Origin: CAADGL01 sp964643885
GTDB taxonomy: Bacteria > Planctomycetota > Phycisphaerae > UBA1845 > Fen-1342
Reading direction: 5' to 3'
Length of the DNA: 61,412 bases
NCBI GenBank assembly: GCA_964643885.1
Contig: CAZXUI010000020.1
Span: forward strand, 1 to 61,412
A program made the translations under genes and the position numbers. The first letter of the stretch is position 1, and each line of letters starts with the position of its first letter. Below the pieces are notes generated by a model, which saw only the letters and a program-made list of their open reading frames with translations, ran no database searches and was not told the origin of the DNA. Positions 35,998-44,784 of this stretch are shown here, in pieces.

Positions 35998-37128
35998 ATG
36001 AGCCGCAACGGTAAGGTTCTCGTCGCCATGTCCGGCGGAGTCGATTCCTCCGTCGCCGCCTGCCTGCTGCGCGACGCCGGCTACGACTGCGTCGGCGTCT
36101 TCATGCGCGTCGGCGCCGAGCCGCCCGAGCAGCCCTCCTGCTCGCTCGACACCAGCCACCCGCCCCGCCGCCTAAAGCACGGCTGCTGCTCCGCCACCGA
36201 CGCGGTCGATGCCCGCGCCGTCGCCGCCCGGCTCGGCATCCCCTTCTACGCGCTCAACTTCCGCGACGACTTCGGCCGCATCATCGACTACTTCGTCGAC
36301 GAATACGCCCAGGCCCGCACGCCCAACCCCTGCATCCTGTGCAACATCCACCTCAAGTTCGGCAAGCTCCTGCGCTACGCGGAGATGATCGACGCCGCCT
36401 GCGTCGCCACCGGTCACTACGCCCGCATCGTCGAAGCGGCCGACGGAGCCGCCCCGCGCCTCGCCCGCGCCGCCAACCTCGCCAAGGACCAGTCCTACGT
36501 CCTCTTCGGCATCCGCCGCGAAGACCTGGCCCGCTGCCTGTTCCCCCTCGGCGAAGTGCCCGACAAGCGCGACGTCCGCCGCATCGCCGCCGCGCTCGGC
36601 CTGCGCGTCCACGATAAGCCCGACAGCCAGGAGATCTGCTTCGTTCCCGATCAGGACTACCGCCGGCTCGTCTATGAGCGCCGCCCCGAGCTGCGCCGCC
36701 CCGGCCACATCCGCGACGCCGCCGGCCGGCCCATCGGCACGCACGACGGCCTGCCCGGCTTCACCATCGGCCAGCGCCGCGGCCTGGGCGTCGCCGTCGG
36801 CCGGCCCGTCTACGTCACGCAGCTCAACGTGCTCGACAACAGCGTCACGGTCGGCTCGCACGACGAGCTGCTCGCGGCCGGCCTGGTCGCCGACCAGCTC
36901 AACTGGCTCTCCGACCCGCCGCCGCCCGGCACGCGCCGGCGTGTCACCGCGAAAATACGCCACACGCACACGCCCGCACCCGGCGAGCTGCTCATCCGCC
37001 ACGACGACTCGGTCGAGCTGCGCTTCGACGAGCCGCAGCTCGCCGTCACGCCCGGGCAGGCGGCCGTCTTCTACGATGGTGAGCTCGTCCTGGCCGGCGG
37101 CTGGATCCGCAGCGCCGTCTCGGTGTAA
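35998..37128 (+). CDS. mnmA: tRNA-specific 2-thiouridylase MnmA
   Basis: A 376-residue ATP-dependent enzyme that places sulfur on U34 of tRNA-Lys, -Glu and -Gln. The ATP pyrophosphatase PP-loop is SGGVDSS (residues 12-18). The catalytic cysteines are Cys112 in NPCILCN and Cys214 in SQEICFVP. The central domain has GHYARI and KDQSYVLF, and the C-terminal beta-barrel includes GFTIGQRRGLGV. A cysteine-rich insert (CSLDTSHPP then KHGCCSA) precedes the first catalytic region and is larger than in E. coli. Start and length are normal. Confidence 0.95.
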   Translation: MSRNGKVLVAMSGGVDSSVAACLLRDAGYDCVGVFMRVGAEPPEQPSCSLDTSHPPRRLKHGCCSATDAVDARAVAARLGIPFYALNFRDDFGRIIDYFVDEYAQARTPNPCILCNIHLKFGKLLRYAEMIDAACVATGHYARIVEAADGAAPRLARAANLAKDQSYVLFGIRREDLARCLFPLGEVPDKRDVRRIAAALGLRVHDKPDSQEICFVPDQDYRRLVYERRPELRRPGHIRDAAGRPIGTHDGLPGFTIGQRRGLGVAVGRPVYVTQLNVLDNSVTVGSHDELLAAGLVADQLNWLSDPPPPGTRRRVTAKIRHTHTPAPGELLIRHDDSVELRFDEPQLAVTPGQAAVFYDGELVLAGGWIRSAVSV

Positions 37129-37135
37129 TCGCACG

Positions 37136-37300
37136 GGTGACACTGCTCTTCAGCTCCGGACGCAAAGTGCCCGGGGTGGGGGGCGCAGACGCGTCCGCAC
37201 GCCCCACGGGGAGCGCATGGGTGCCACTGCTCTTGAGCAGTGCAGGTCCGACGCCATGTACGTCTGCGAGCGCGGGCGTCTGCCGCGTACGCCGCTAGAA
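37136..37300. repeat. Family E repeat, two copies
   Basis: The main copy at 37219-37300 starts GGGTGCCACTGCTCTTGAGC and contains the palindrome CACTGCTC/GAGCAGTG (37225-37232, 37235-37242). It continues with a tail ending GCGAGCGCGGGCGTCTGCCG. A damaged copy begins at 37136. A third copy is at 56548-56620. Confidence 0.8.
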
Positions 37301-37308
37301 TCTCCGCC

Positions 37309-38040
37309 ATGAACCGCGACACCGGCCAGCCCGCGCGGCCCATCCCCGGCCATGTCCTGCCCACCGACGCCGGATATGACCTCTGGGCCGCCATCTACGA
37401 CGACGAGGACAACCCGCTCATCCGCCTCGAGCAGCGCCACCTCGACCCGCTTCTCGGCGACGTCGCCGGCCTGGACGTGCTCGAGCTCGGCTGCGGCACG
37501 GGTCGCCGCACGCTCCCCCTCGCCGCCGCCGGAGCCCGCGTCACCGCCCTCGATTTCTCCGCCGGAATGGTCGGCCGGGCCGCGGCCAAGCCCGGCTGGG
37601 AGAGCATCCGCTTCATCCGTCACGATCTGGAGCGGCCGCTGCCGCTGCCCGACGCCGCCTTCGACCGCGTCTTCAGCTTTCTCGTTCTCGACCACATCGC
37701 CGGCCTCGACGGCTTCTTCGCCGAGGCCGCCCGCGTCTGCCGCCCTGCCGGCCGCATCGTCTGCTCCGTCATGCATCCGGCCATGATGCTGGTCGGCGTT
37801 CAGGCCCGCTTCACCGACCCCGCGACCGGCGGGTATATCCGCCCGGCCAGCAGCCCAAACCGGCTCAGCGACTACGTCATGGCCGCCACCCGCGCCGGGC
37901 TGCGCTTCGAGCATCTCAGCGAGCGCGCGGTCGACGAGCCGCTCGCGGCCGCGTCGCCGCGCGCGGCGAAATACCTCGGCTGGCCGCTGCTGCTGCTGAT
38001 CGAGCTGCGGCATGCGGGCTGGGCGGCGGGTGATGGGTGA
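37309..38040 (+). CDS. Class I SAM-dependent methyltransferase (type 11)
   Basis: A 243-residue methyltransferase. Motif I VLELGCGTGRRTLPL is near 56-70, with VTALDFSAGMV, then PDAAFDRVFSFLVLDHI and RVCRPAGRIVCSVMHP, the usual order for Methyltransf_11/UbiE-like enzymes. The substrate is not predictable. ATG 37309 is chosen because the open frame upstream to 37240 is family E repeat. The stop is followed at once by a GTGACAGG tandem tract. Confidence 0.83.
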   Translation: MNRDTGQPARPIPGHVLPTDAGYDLWAAIYDDEDNPLIRLEQRHLDPLLGDVAGLDVLELGCGTGRRTLPLAAAGARVTALDFSAGMVGRAAAKPGWESIRFIRHDLERPLPLPDAAFDRVFSFLVLDHIAGLDGFFAEAARVCRPAGRIVCSVMHPAMMLVGVQARFTDPATGGYIRPASSPNRLSDYVMAATRAGLRFEHLSERAVDEPLAAASPRAAKYLGWPLLLLIELRHAGWAAGDG

Positions 38041-38098
38041 CAAGTGACAAGTGACAGGTGACAGGTGACAGAACGTAGGGTGCATCCTTTGACGCACC
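38036..38098. repeat. GTGACAAG/GTGACAGG octamer tract plus family F palindrome
   Basis: 38036-38073 is about five octamers of GTGACAAG or GTGACAGG. 38075-38098 is GTAGGGTGCATCCTTTGACG plus CACC, a copy of family F whose inverted partner lies at 39308-39331 on the other side of the insertion sequence. Confidence 0.85.
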
Positions 38099-38219
38099 AA
38101 TCGGCGACGCGGGCGGGATCGGGCCCGGCAGGAAAAACCGTGAACCGAATCGGGGGTTCGAGCGAAAAAACGCGCATCGAGTGCGGCCTGCGGCGGGAAG
38201 ACCGCGCGTCGAGTACAAG

Positions 38220-39007
38220 CTATCCCACAACCTCCTTCAGCAGCAACATCGTGCACGTGTAGCGCAGGAAGCTCTGGAAAAGCGGCGTGGACTTTTTCCA
38301 GCGTATGCAGAGGCGGCGGAACTATTGAATCCAAGCGACTGTACGCTCGACGGTCCAGCGGCGCTTGTAGCGCCGCAACGGACGCCCGTCCTGAGAGGTT
38401 CTGTCGGATCGGCGACTGCGGCGATGCGGAGCGATCCACTCGATTCCCTCGGCTGCCAACTCGTCAGCCAGCGGATCGCTATCGTAAGCCTTGTCGCCAA
38501 TGACCCGTTCGAGCAGGTTATCGATCATCATGAAGTCGAACAGATGCTGAACGAGCTGGCTCTCGTGTCTGTTGGCCGGCGCGGTGCCGATCGCGAGCGG
38601 AAGTCCGCGGGCATCCATCAGAACCATGATTTTCACGCCTTTTCCGGCGTTGGTATTTCCGATCCCGTCCCCGCCGCCCTTTGCTTTGGAGAAGGTTGCA
38701 TCGATAGAGCATTCATACAACCGGTACTCTCCGCGCGTTTCGACCAGCCGACCAGCCGACCAGCCTCGCGCATGATCCGCTCAAAGACCCCGGCATGTGT
38801 CCAAATCTGGAACCAGCGGTGAACCGTGCTCCTCGCGCCGAAGCGGCGCGGAAGATCCTTCCACTTCGCACCGTTGTCAAGAATCCAGAAGATACCCTCG
38901 ATCTTGCGGCGTTTGTCAGCCGGCGGACGACCACCCTTCGGAGAAGGGGGATGATCGGGAATGTGCTTCGGAAGCCAGTCGAGTTGTTCATTCGTAAGTT
39001 TCAGCAT
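38220..39007 (-). pseudogene. IS5-family transposase, frameshifted and nonsense-mutated
   Basis: The first part (start 39007) encodes the N-terminal domain MLKLTNEQLDWLPKH through GIFWILDNGAKWKDLP and FERIMREAGRL. The second part encodes the DDE catalytic core: YECSIDATFSKAKGGG, MVLMDARGLPLAIG, IGDKAYDSDPL and RRWTVERTVAWIQ. The frames meet at three tandem copies of GACCAGCC (38742-38765). Removing one 8-bp copy joins them, as EAGRLVETRGEYRLYEC. The joined frame is then a full 259 codons to TAG 38220-38222, except for an internal TAG at 38322-38324 that truncates the last 33 residues. Confidence 0.88.
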
Positions 39008-39050
39008 GCCACATTATGGGATTGCTACAAGTGTCCCGGTTATGGGATAG
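38220..39050 (-). mobile_element. Decayed IS5-type insertion sequence, 831 bp
   Basis: Ends are marked by imperfect terminal inverted repeats CTATCCCACAACC (38220-38232) and, reversed, CTATCCCATAACC (39038-39050), with 12 of 13 bases matching. It holds one transposase gene, read on the minus strand, whose normal stop codon lies inside the left repeat. Size and layout fit an IS5-family element of the IS427-like group. Target duplication is not evident. The element is disabled by two mutations in the transposase. Confidence 0.85.
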
Positions 39051-39385
39051 GTTGTAAACAGAATCCGTATCCAGGGCGAGCGCACGACCTCAATACCTAT
39101 CCGAAAGCAGCGTCGGGCAGTCCGCCCAACGCACCGATCCCGCCGCCGCCTCGAGCTGAGCCCCCTGCAATCGCAGAAGTCGGTTGGCCCACATCGGGCT
39201 CCGGTGGCCGGGTCAGTATAAGCACGGCGCTCGCTTCGCGCGCTGGCCCTGGGCTGTCCTGCCGCGCACCTTCGGTGCGAATCAGCTCCGCGGCCGCCAA
39301 GCGGAGCGGTGCGTCGAGGGACGCACCCTACATTCTTTCGCGCCGAACTGCGACCGAAACACGCATCTGCCCTTACCATGCCGCC
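39051..39385. other. Intergenic region with inverted family F copy
   Basis: 335 bp between the insertion sequence and the next gene. The only feature is the family F palindrome at 39308-39331 (GGTGCGTCGAGGGACGCACC plus CTAC), the inverse of 38075-38098. No gene is supported. Confidence 0.6.
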
Positions 39386-41224
39386 ATGCCACGCCGCGAC
39401 ACGCTCAACAGGACCCTCGACGTCGCCCAGGCGATCCTGGTCGCCGCGGCCGTGCTGCTCTGCACCGCCGGCCGCGGGCAGCATCGCGACTGGCTGATCC
39501 TCGCATTCGCCTTGCCCGCGCTGCGGTTCGTGCTCGCGGCGAGCTTTCGCAGGCGCGTCCTCGGCATCATTCAGCGGTACTGCTCGCAACTCGGCGAGTT
39601 CGCGCAGGCCGCCGGCGGCCGGTTCGACGGCGCCGCATCCATCGAGCCGCCGGCCGCGGCGATGCGGCCAGCGCCGGCACCCTCCGGGACGGCGCCCGAG
39701 CCGCCCGTCGCAGCGCTCCGGCCGCACGCGGCGGCTCCGCTTCCGCTGCGCGCGGTGCTCCTACTCGTCGTCCTGCCCGTCGCCGCGGTCAACCTGTCGA
39801 CCAACATCTCCGGCGTGAGCGGCGACACGGCCGGCGTCATCCCGACCGCCACCAGCCTCGTCACGCGCGGCTCGCTGCGGATCGACGACGACTACGTCGC
39901 CCGCCTGGCGGCAAAGACCGCACGCAGCAATGCAGATACAACACCGGCAGACAACAAGACAACACAACAGCATAGCAGCCTGCCCTACTACCTTATCCGC
40001 ACGCCGCACGGCGTCTACTCCGCGTATCCGCTCGGCATGGTCCAGTTCGCTGTGCCCGTCGTCGCCGCCGCGAAGCTCGTCCACGCCGATCTCCCCAGCC
40101 CGCACGTCGCCCGCCGGCTGGAGAAGTGGACCGCGGCGTGGCTCGCGGGCGCCTGCGCCGGCCTGGTCCTGCTGATCGTGCTGCACCTGATTCCGGCCGC
40201 GCCCGCGCTGGCCCTCACGGCCATGCTCGCGCTCGGATCGTCGATGTTCTCGACTGTCGGCCAGGGTTTATGGCAACACGGCGGTGTGGTGTTCCTTTCG
40301 CTGATGGTGCTGCTGATCGAAGTGCGCTGCGCTGGTGCGGCGGCTGCATGGCGGGCGAGACGCCCGCACCACCCAAGAGGTGCTGCTGATTCCAGTGTAC
40401 GGGCGAGACGCCCGTACCACCCAGAGCAGGCCGCCGATTCCAGTGTATGGGCGGGACGCCCGCGCTTCCCGATGTGGATCAAGTTCCGCGCCGCAGGTGG
40501 ACGGGCGTGGAGCGAGCTCGGCGCAGCGCCCTGGTCCGCCGCCATCCTCCAGGGCATCGCCTGCGGAGCAGCGCTCGCCTGCCGCTCGACGGCCGCACTC
40601 TTCGTCGCCGCGTTCCTGCTCTGGACGCTCCTGCGATCACCCCGCCGCGCTGCGCTCATCGCCCTCGCGGCCGCACTCACTTTCGCCCCCTGGCTGCTGC
40701 TGCACCTGTCGATCTACGGCCACCCGCTCGGCCCGTCCGGACCGCAGACCAGCGCGGACCTCTGGACCACGCCGGCCGCTCACCTGGTCGACGTGCTGTT
40801 CAGCCCGGGGCGCGGACTGCTCATCTACACGCCCTGGCTCGGGCTGGTGGCACTGCTGCCGTTCATGCGCGGCCGCCCGCCGCTGCCCGGCTGGAGTCTC
40901 TTCCTCCTCGCGCTGCTCGCCGCCCACATTCTGCTCGTCAGCTCCTGGGGCATGTGGTGGGGCGGACACTGCTACGGCCCGCGGCTGCTCTCCGAGATCG
41001 TCCCCCTGGCCGCGCTCGCGATCGCCCCGGCCGTCGCCGGCCTCTGGCGTCACGCCGCCGGCCGCACGGCCCTGGCCGCGCTCGCCGCGCTCTCGCTCGC
41101 GCTTCATCTGCCGCCGCTCTACGCCGACGCGATGAGGTGGAACCGCGAGCCGGTGGACGTCGACCTCGCCCCGCAGCGGCTGTGGTCCTGGCCACAGGCT
41201 CCGTTTCTCACTGTCTGGCGTTGA
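39386..41224 (+). CDS. Polytopic membrane protein, ArnT/PMT-like, with inserted repeats
   Basis: A 612-residue membrane protein with about ten hydrophobic segments. The first large loop (about 150-215) carries GVSGDTAGVIPTATSLVTRG, which resembles the acidic first loop of GT-C transferases. The motif SSWGMWWGGHCYGPRLL near residue 515 is typical of bacterial mannosyl/arabinosyl-type relatives. A stretch of about 37 residues (starting WRARRPHHPRG) is encoded by family B palindromes in a 48-bp period. It sits in the middle of the protein between hydrophobic segments. ATG 39386 is chosen; no strong ribosome site is seen. Confidence 0.7.
   Translation: MPRRDTLNRTLDVAQAILVAAAVLLCTAGRGQHRDWLILAFALPALRFVLAASFRRRVLGIIQRYCSQLGEFAQAAGGRFDGAASIEPPAAAMRPAPAPSGTAPEPPVAALRPHAAAPLPLRAVLLLVVLPVAAVNLSTNISGVSGDTAGVIPTATSLVTRGSLRIDDDYVARLAAKTARSNADTTPADNKTTQQHSSLPYYLIRTPHGVYSAYPLGMVQFAVPVVAAAKLVHADLPSPHVARRLEKWTAAWLAGACAGLVLLIVLHLIPAAPALALTAMLALGSSMFSTVGQGLWQHGGVVFLSLMVLLIEVRCAGAAAAWRARRPHHPRGAADSSVRARRPYHPEQAADSSVWAGRPRFPMWIKFRAAGGRAWSELGAAPWSAAILQGIACGAALACRSTAALFVAAFLLWTLLRSPRRAALIALAAALTFAPWLLLHLSIYGHPLGPSGPQTSADLWTTPAAHLVDVLFSPGRGLLIYTPWLGLVALLPFMRGRPPLPGWSLFLLALLAAHILLVSSWGMWWGGHCYGPRLLSEIVPLAALAIAPAVAGLWRHAAGRTALAALAALSLALHLPPLYADAMRWNREPVDVDLAPQRLWSWPQAPFLTVWR
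40353..40464 (+). repeat. Family B palindromes in 48-bp period inside a gene
   Basis: Three copies of GGGCGAGACGCCC start at 40353, 40401 and 40449, exactly 48 bp apart. The linker GATTCCAGTGTA is also repeated. The 48-bp unit (16 codons) keeps the reading frame. Confidence 0.9.
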
Positions 41225-41329
41225 CGCCGGCGGGCCACGAATATGATCCCGTACAACGCGGCGCGGCGGGCCGCCCGGATCAGGCCGCCGATCCGTGATG
41301 ATCCATCACTCGCAGGCAAGGAGCTCTAT

Positions 41330-42178
41330 ATGTCCTATATCAGCGGCAAGGACCCCGCCTCGTTCGGCTTCCAGAGAATCCGTTACGAGAAGCACACCCG
41401 CCAGCGCCGCCGCGCCACCGTCACCATCAACCGCCCGGAGGTCTACAACGCCTTCGACTTCCAGACCTTGCGCGAGATGCGCGCCGCCTTCGAAGACGCG
41501 GCCCACGACGACGAGATCGCCGTCCTCGTCCTGACCGGCGCCGGCGACAAGGCCTTCTGCACCGGCGCCGACCTGAAGGAGCAGCAGGAACACTGCGTCG
41601 ACCACCCGCAGACGTACTGGAAGTGGATGGGCGCCTTCATCGAGGCCCATGAGAAGCTCCGCAACATCGGCAAGCCCACCGTCGCCCGCCTCAACGGCAT
41701 GACCGTCGGCGGCGGAAACGAATTCAACATGAGCTGCGACCTGGCCGTCGCGGCCGACGACATCTACATCCGCCAGGTCGGCACGGCCCGCGGCTCCGTC
41801 CCCGCCGGCGGCGCCACGCAGTGGCTCCCGCTGATCGTCGGCGACCGCCGCGCCCGCGAGATCCTCTTTCTCTGCGAAGAAATCCCCGCCGCCAAGGCCC
41901 TCGAGTGGGGCCTGGTCAACCGCGTCGTCCCCCGCGCCCGGCTCGACGCCGCCGTCGACGAGCTGTGCACGAAACTCATCGACAAGCTGCCCGGCTGCAT
42001 CCGCTACACCAAGCAGCAGCTCAACTTCTGGCGCGACCTGAGCTGGCACCTGACCATCGGCCACGCCCGCGACTGGCTCGCCATCAACAACCTCACCCCG
42101 GAAACCAAGGAGGGCATCGCCGCCTTCAACGAGAAGCGGCCGGTGGATTACGAAGCCGTCCGCCGCGGACTGAGGTGA
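41330..42178 (+). CDS. Enoyl-CoA hydratase/isomerase family protein
   Basis: A 282-residue crotonase-superfamily protein. Marks are INRPEVYNAFDF, the oxyanion-hole segment KAFCTGADLKEQ, and ARLNGMTVGGGNEF, then SVPAGGATQWLPLIVGDRRA. The glutamate normally found as PE before the second glycine loop reads QVGTARG here, while the later one (RAREI) is present. This argues against a classical two-glutamate hydratase and closer to MenB-like, hydrolase or isomerase branches. Start at 41330 has AAGGAG upstream. Substrate unknown. No thiolase or dehydrogenase gene is adjacent. Confidence 0.82.
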   Translation: MSYISGKDPASFGFQRIRYEKHTRQRRRATVTINRPEVYNAFDFQTLREMRAAFEDAAHDDEIAVLVLTGAGDKAFCTGADLKEQQEHCVDHPQTYWKWMGAFIEAHEKLRNIGKPTVARLNGMTVGGGNEFNMSCDLAVAADDIYIRQVGTARGSVPAGGATQWLPLIVGDRRAREILFLCEEIPAAKALEWGLVNRVVPRARLDAAVDELCTKLIDKLPGCIRYTKQQLNFWRDLSWHLTIGHARDWLAINNLTPETKEGIAAFNEKRPVDYEAVRRGLR

Positions 42179-42335
42179 TCGCCCGAATGATCACGCTGCC
42201 GGCCGAAGTCCGCGCCGCCGCACCGCACCCGCCTTGCCGACGACGCGGACTCGTGCTCCAATACCTCGCCAATAACCGGCCGCGAACGCCCGGTGAGCGG
42301 CGTGCGGCCGGCGGGCCAGTCAACTCAGGTGCACA
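42179..42335. other. Short intergenic gap, nothing recognised
   Basis: 157 bp with no gene, repeat or hairpin that I can support. Confidence 0.5.
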
Positions 42336-43040
42336 ATGACGTCACACTCCACGCTCGCTGGCGCTCGCGCCGCGTCGGCACTTCTCGCACTCGCCGTCGT
42401 GCTGACCAATCTCGGCGGCTGCCCGGGCATCACGATCATTCCCGACACGCTCGACGTCTCCATCTCCGCCACCGAGAAAGTCTCGGCCGAGCGCGACAGC
42501 GGACCGCCGAATCTTGCCGACAGCTCCTGGGCCGTTTTCCGCGTCGCGGACCCCAACGATCCCGACGACGAGCCCGATGCGGATGCCCCTCCGCCCGGCC
42601 CCTACGGCGGCCTGCTCAACGGCGGCCTGATCGCCCGCCCGCCGATCGGCGAGCAGATCTTCATCGTCGATTTCGGCGCCGGCGGCGTCGCCACGGGCGT
42701 CCGCGAGAACCGCTTCTTCCTGCCCGAGTTCTACGGCAGCGAGGTTCCCATCCGCAGCACCTGGACCCCGACGACGATCCCCGGCGTCCTCTACCGCAGC
42801 GCCAGCTTCGGCGTCGAAGTCGACGGCCGCTTCGGCGCCGCCATCTTCGTCGAGGTGCGCTTCGCCGGCCTGCTCGTCGGCCAGGCCGTCCTCTACGCCT
42901 GGGGAACGCGGGACGACGCCGAGCTGAACGGCACCTTCGGCTATCTGCTGGATTTCACGGACGGAATCGGCCGGGTGCTGCTGCTCACCGGAGGCGATCA
43001 ATACCCCTTCCGGGCCGAGCTCGTGTTCGATACGCAGTAG
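42336..43040 (+). CDS. Predicted lipoprotein of unknown function
   Basis: A 234-residue protein with a lipoprotein signal: hydrophobic ALLALAVVLTN then the lipobox LGGC at residues 26-29. A short acidic linker (DPNDPDDEPDADAPPPG) precedes a domain of about 130 residues rich in beta-strand-like segments (EQIFIVDFGAGGV, AIFVEVRF). No family is recognised. Codon use is like its neighbours. Confidence 0.7.
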   Translation: MTSHSTLAGARAASALLALAVVLTNLGGCPGITIIPDTLDVSISATEKVSAERDSGPPNLADSSWAVFRVADPNDPDDEPDADAPPPGPYGGLLNGGLIARPPIGEQIFIVDFGAGGVATGVRENRFFLPEFYGSEVPIRSTWTPTTIPGVLYRSASFGVEVDGRFGAAIFVEVRFAGLLVGQAVLYAWGTRDDAELNGTFGYLLDFTDGIGRVLLLTGGDQYPFRAELVFDTQ

Positions 43041-43054
43041 CGGACCCGCCCGGC

Positions 43055-43555
43055 TCACTCGCCGGCCGGCCGGCTCGCCGCCCGCGCGCGAACCTCGCGC
43101 CCCACCAGCACCAGCAGCCGCGAATACGCCTTGCCCGAGGGCGGACTCGACGGCCAGCGGATCAATTCCACCGGCCGGCCGTTCGGGTCGCGCACCCGCC
43201 CGCGCTCGTCGATCTCCAGGCTGGCCAGGTCGGCCCCCCAGGCGATCTCGAAGGGCTCCAGGTCGGCGATCGGAACGCCCTGCGTCTGGCGGCGATAGTT
43301 CGAATCCGGATTTCCGCGGACGCGGATGGTTCCGTTCGGGTCCTGCTCGACGTACGGGCTGGCCAGGAAGGCCTCGCGGCTGGCCGGGAACTGCCCGCCG
43401 CTGGCCTCGATGTAGTAGATCAGCCCGACCGCCAGCTCCTGCGTCGCGGATAAGTCCTCTTTGTACAATGACTTGAGCGCGAACGCGATCACCACGCTCG
43501 CGACCAGGCATCCCGCCACCACCATCAATCCCGTTCGCATTCCGGCTCCCGCCAT
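43055..43555 (-). CDS. Membrane-anchored protein of unknown function
   Basis: A 166-residue protein with one N-terminal membrane helix (GLMVVAGCLVASVVIAFALK) and a soluble domain of about 130 residues (DLSATQELAVGLIYYIEASG, then GNPDSNYRRQTQGVP). The layout resembles short pseudopilin-like or type II secretion-associated proteins, but no conserved motif is present. Start 43555 follows AAGGAAAGGA. An ATG at 43540 with GGGAG upstream is an alternative. Confidence 0.55.
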   Translation of the reverse strand: MAGAGMRTGLMVVAGCLVASVVIAFALKSLYKEDLSATQELAVGLIYYIEASGGQFPASREAFLASPYVEQDPNGTIRVRGNPDSNYRRQTQGVPIADLEPFEIAWGADLASLEIDERGRVRDPNGRPVELIRWPSSPPSGKAYSRLLVLVGREVRARAASRPAGE

Positions 43556-44012
43556 TCCTTTCCTTCCGGCCGACCCGCCCCCGCCCGGCCGGCAGATTCT
43601 ACGACACCGCCTGCGACGCGGCACGGCCTGCCGTGCGCGAAGCGATCGCGCTCGTTGCGCCGAATGCCGGCGATTGATCGCCTATAACATATACGGCCTC
43701 GTCGCCCGGCAAACGCCGTAAAGGTCAAAAGAGGACTTCCATTGTGGGTTTGGCCTGCGTACAGTCGGCATTGACGTGATGGTCCCATTATTTCCGAGCG
43801 AGTCGCTCAGCGGGGAATCGGGGTGTTTCCGAAGACGCCAGAGAACTGGTTCCACTCGCGCCGCTTGGCCGCGTCTTCCGGGTTTGGGGAGGTCTGTAGC
43901 GATTCCTACTCGAGCGCCCGAGGCTTCGACAATTCAGGATCGACCGCGGCCATCCGCATCGCGTGACCGCGGTCGATTTCAGTTTGGGGAGCGCCGCATA
44001 GGAGGTATCGCC
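43556..44012. other. 457-bp intergenic region, AT-richer than average
   Basis: No gene is supported. The 3' end has AGGAGG at 44000-44005, seven bases before ATG 44013 of a short leader frame. No repeat family copy is seen. Confidence 0.5.
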
Positions 44013-44035
44013 ATGCAACGGACTGTGCGTAGTGT

Positions 44036-44767
44036 TTGAGATGGTTCATACTAGCGGGAATCGGAACCGGTTCCGGGGGGGTCGCCATTGCCGGTGAGAA
44101 GATCCCGTCCTTTCACCCGCCCGCCACTTTCTCGCTCGTGCCGACCAATTCCTTCCCGTTCGGCCTGACCAGCGGCGACGGGACGCGCCCTCTGGAGGGC
44201 CCCGCTGTAGGCAGGGCCTCGATCCTCAAGAACGTCGAGACGCCTGACGACTTCGAGGTATTCACCTCACAGGTCTGCGATCCGGCATGGCTGAGCTTCT
44301 GGGGCATCACGGCCGGATCGTGGGGGCCGGACTCGCATCTGGACATCGCCGGAATCGAGGAGAACGGCCAGGTCGTTCAGGTGCTGCACGGTAACGGCCT
44401 TGGCAATCTCACGGCCCAGTGCGGCGAGCATTCGCCGGATCGATACACATTGAACTTCGGAGCGGCGCCTCCGTTCGTTCCTCCCCCAGGGATTACCAGC
44501 GGGCACCTGAACGGCGGCACGCGTTCGGACATCGTGGTCGCCTTCGGGAACAAGCTGTACTTCCTGCTCGGAAAGGGCGACGGAACGTTTCAGTACAACG
44601 GCGCTGCGCAGTATTCGGTGAATCTCCCGTCCGGTGCGCTGGCTGTCCAGGCGCTGGTCTCCGACCTTGATCAGGACGGTTTCGGAGATCTGATCTCGGC
44701 GAATCACGACGAGCACAACATCAGCGTCTTCATCAACAAGTTCGAGCTTGTGATCATCGGGCCGTAG
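44036..44767 (+). CDS. FG-GAP-like secreted protein, start probably frameshifted
   Basis: About 243 residues from TTG 44036. It has a hydrophobic N-terminus (WFILAGIGTGSGGVAIAG) and FG-GAP-like blades: GPDSHLDIAGIEENGQV, GTRSDIVVAFGNKLYFLLGKG and LDQDGFGDLISANHDE. The perfect ribosome site AGGAGG (44000) instead leads to ATG 44013, giving the short frame MQRTVRSV that stops at TGA 44037-44039, overlapping the TTG by two bases. If one T were added to the TTT run, the two would join as a normal signal peptide. The true product probably starts at 44013. Confidence 0.6.
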   Translation: MRWFILAGIGTGSGGVAIAGEKIPSFHPPATFSLVPTNSFPFGLTSGDGTRPLEGPAVGRASILKNVETPDDFEVFTSQVCDPAWLSFWGITAGSWGPDSHLDIAGIEENGQVVQVLHGNGLGNLTAQCGEHSPDRYTLNFGAAPPFVPPPGITSGHLNGGTRSDIVVAFGNKLYFLLGKGDGTFQYNGAAQYSVNLPSGALAVQALVSDLDQDGFGDLISANHDEHNISVFINKFELVIIGP

Positions 44768-44784
44768 CGTATAGGTCCTTCATG

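Noticed and set aside
38795..39385. An N-terminal extension of the membrane protein that starts at 39386
   Set aside because: This part of the open frame is antisense to the IS transposase and then intergenic repeat DNA.
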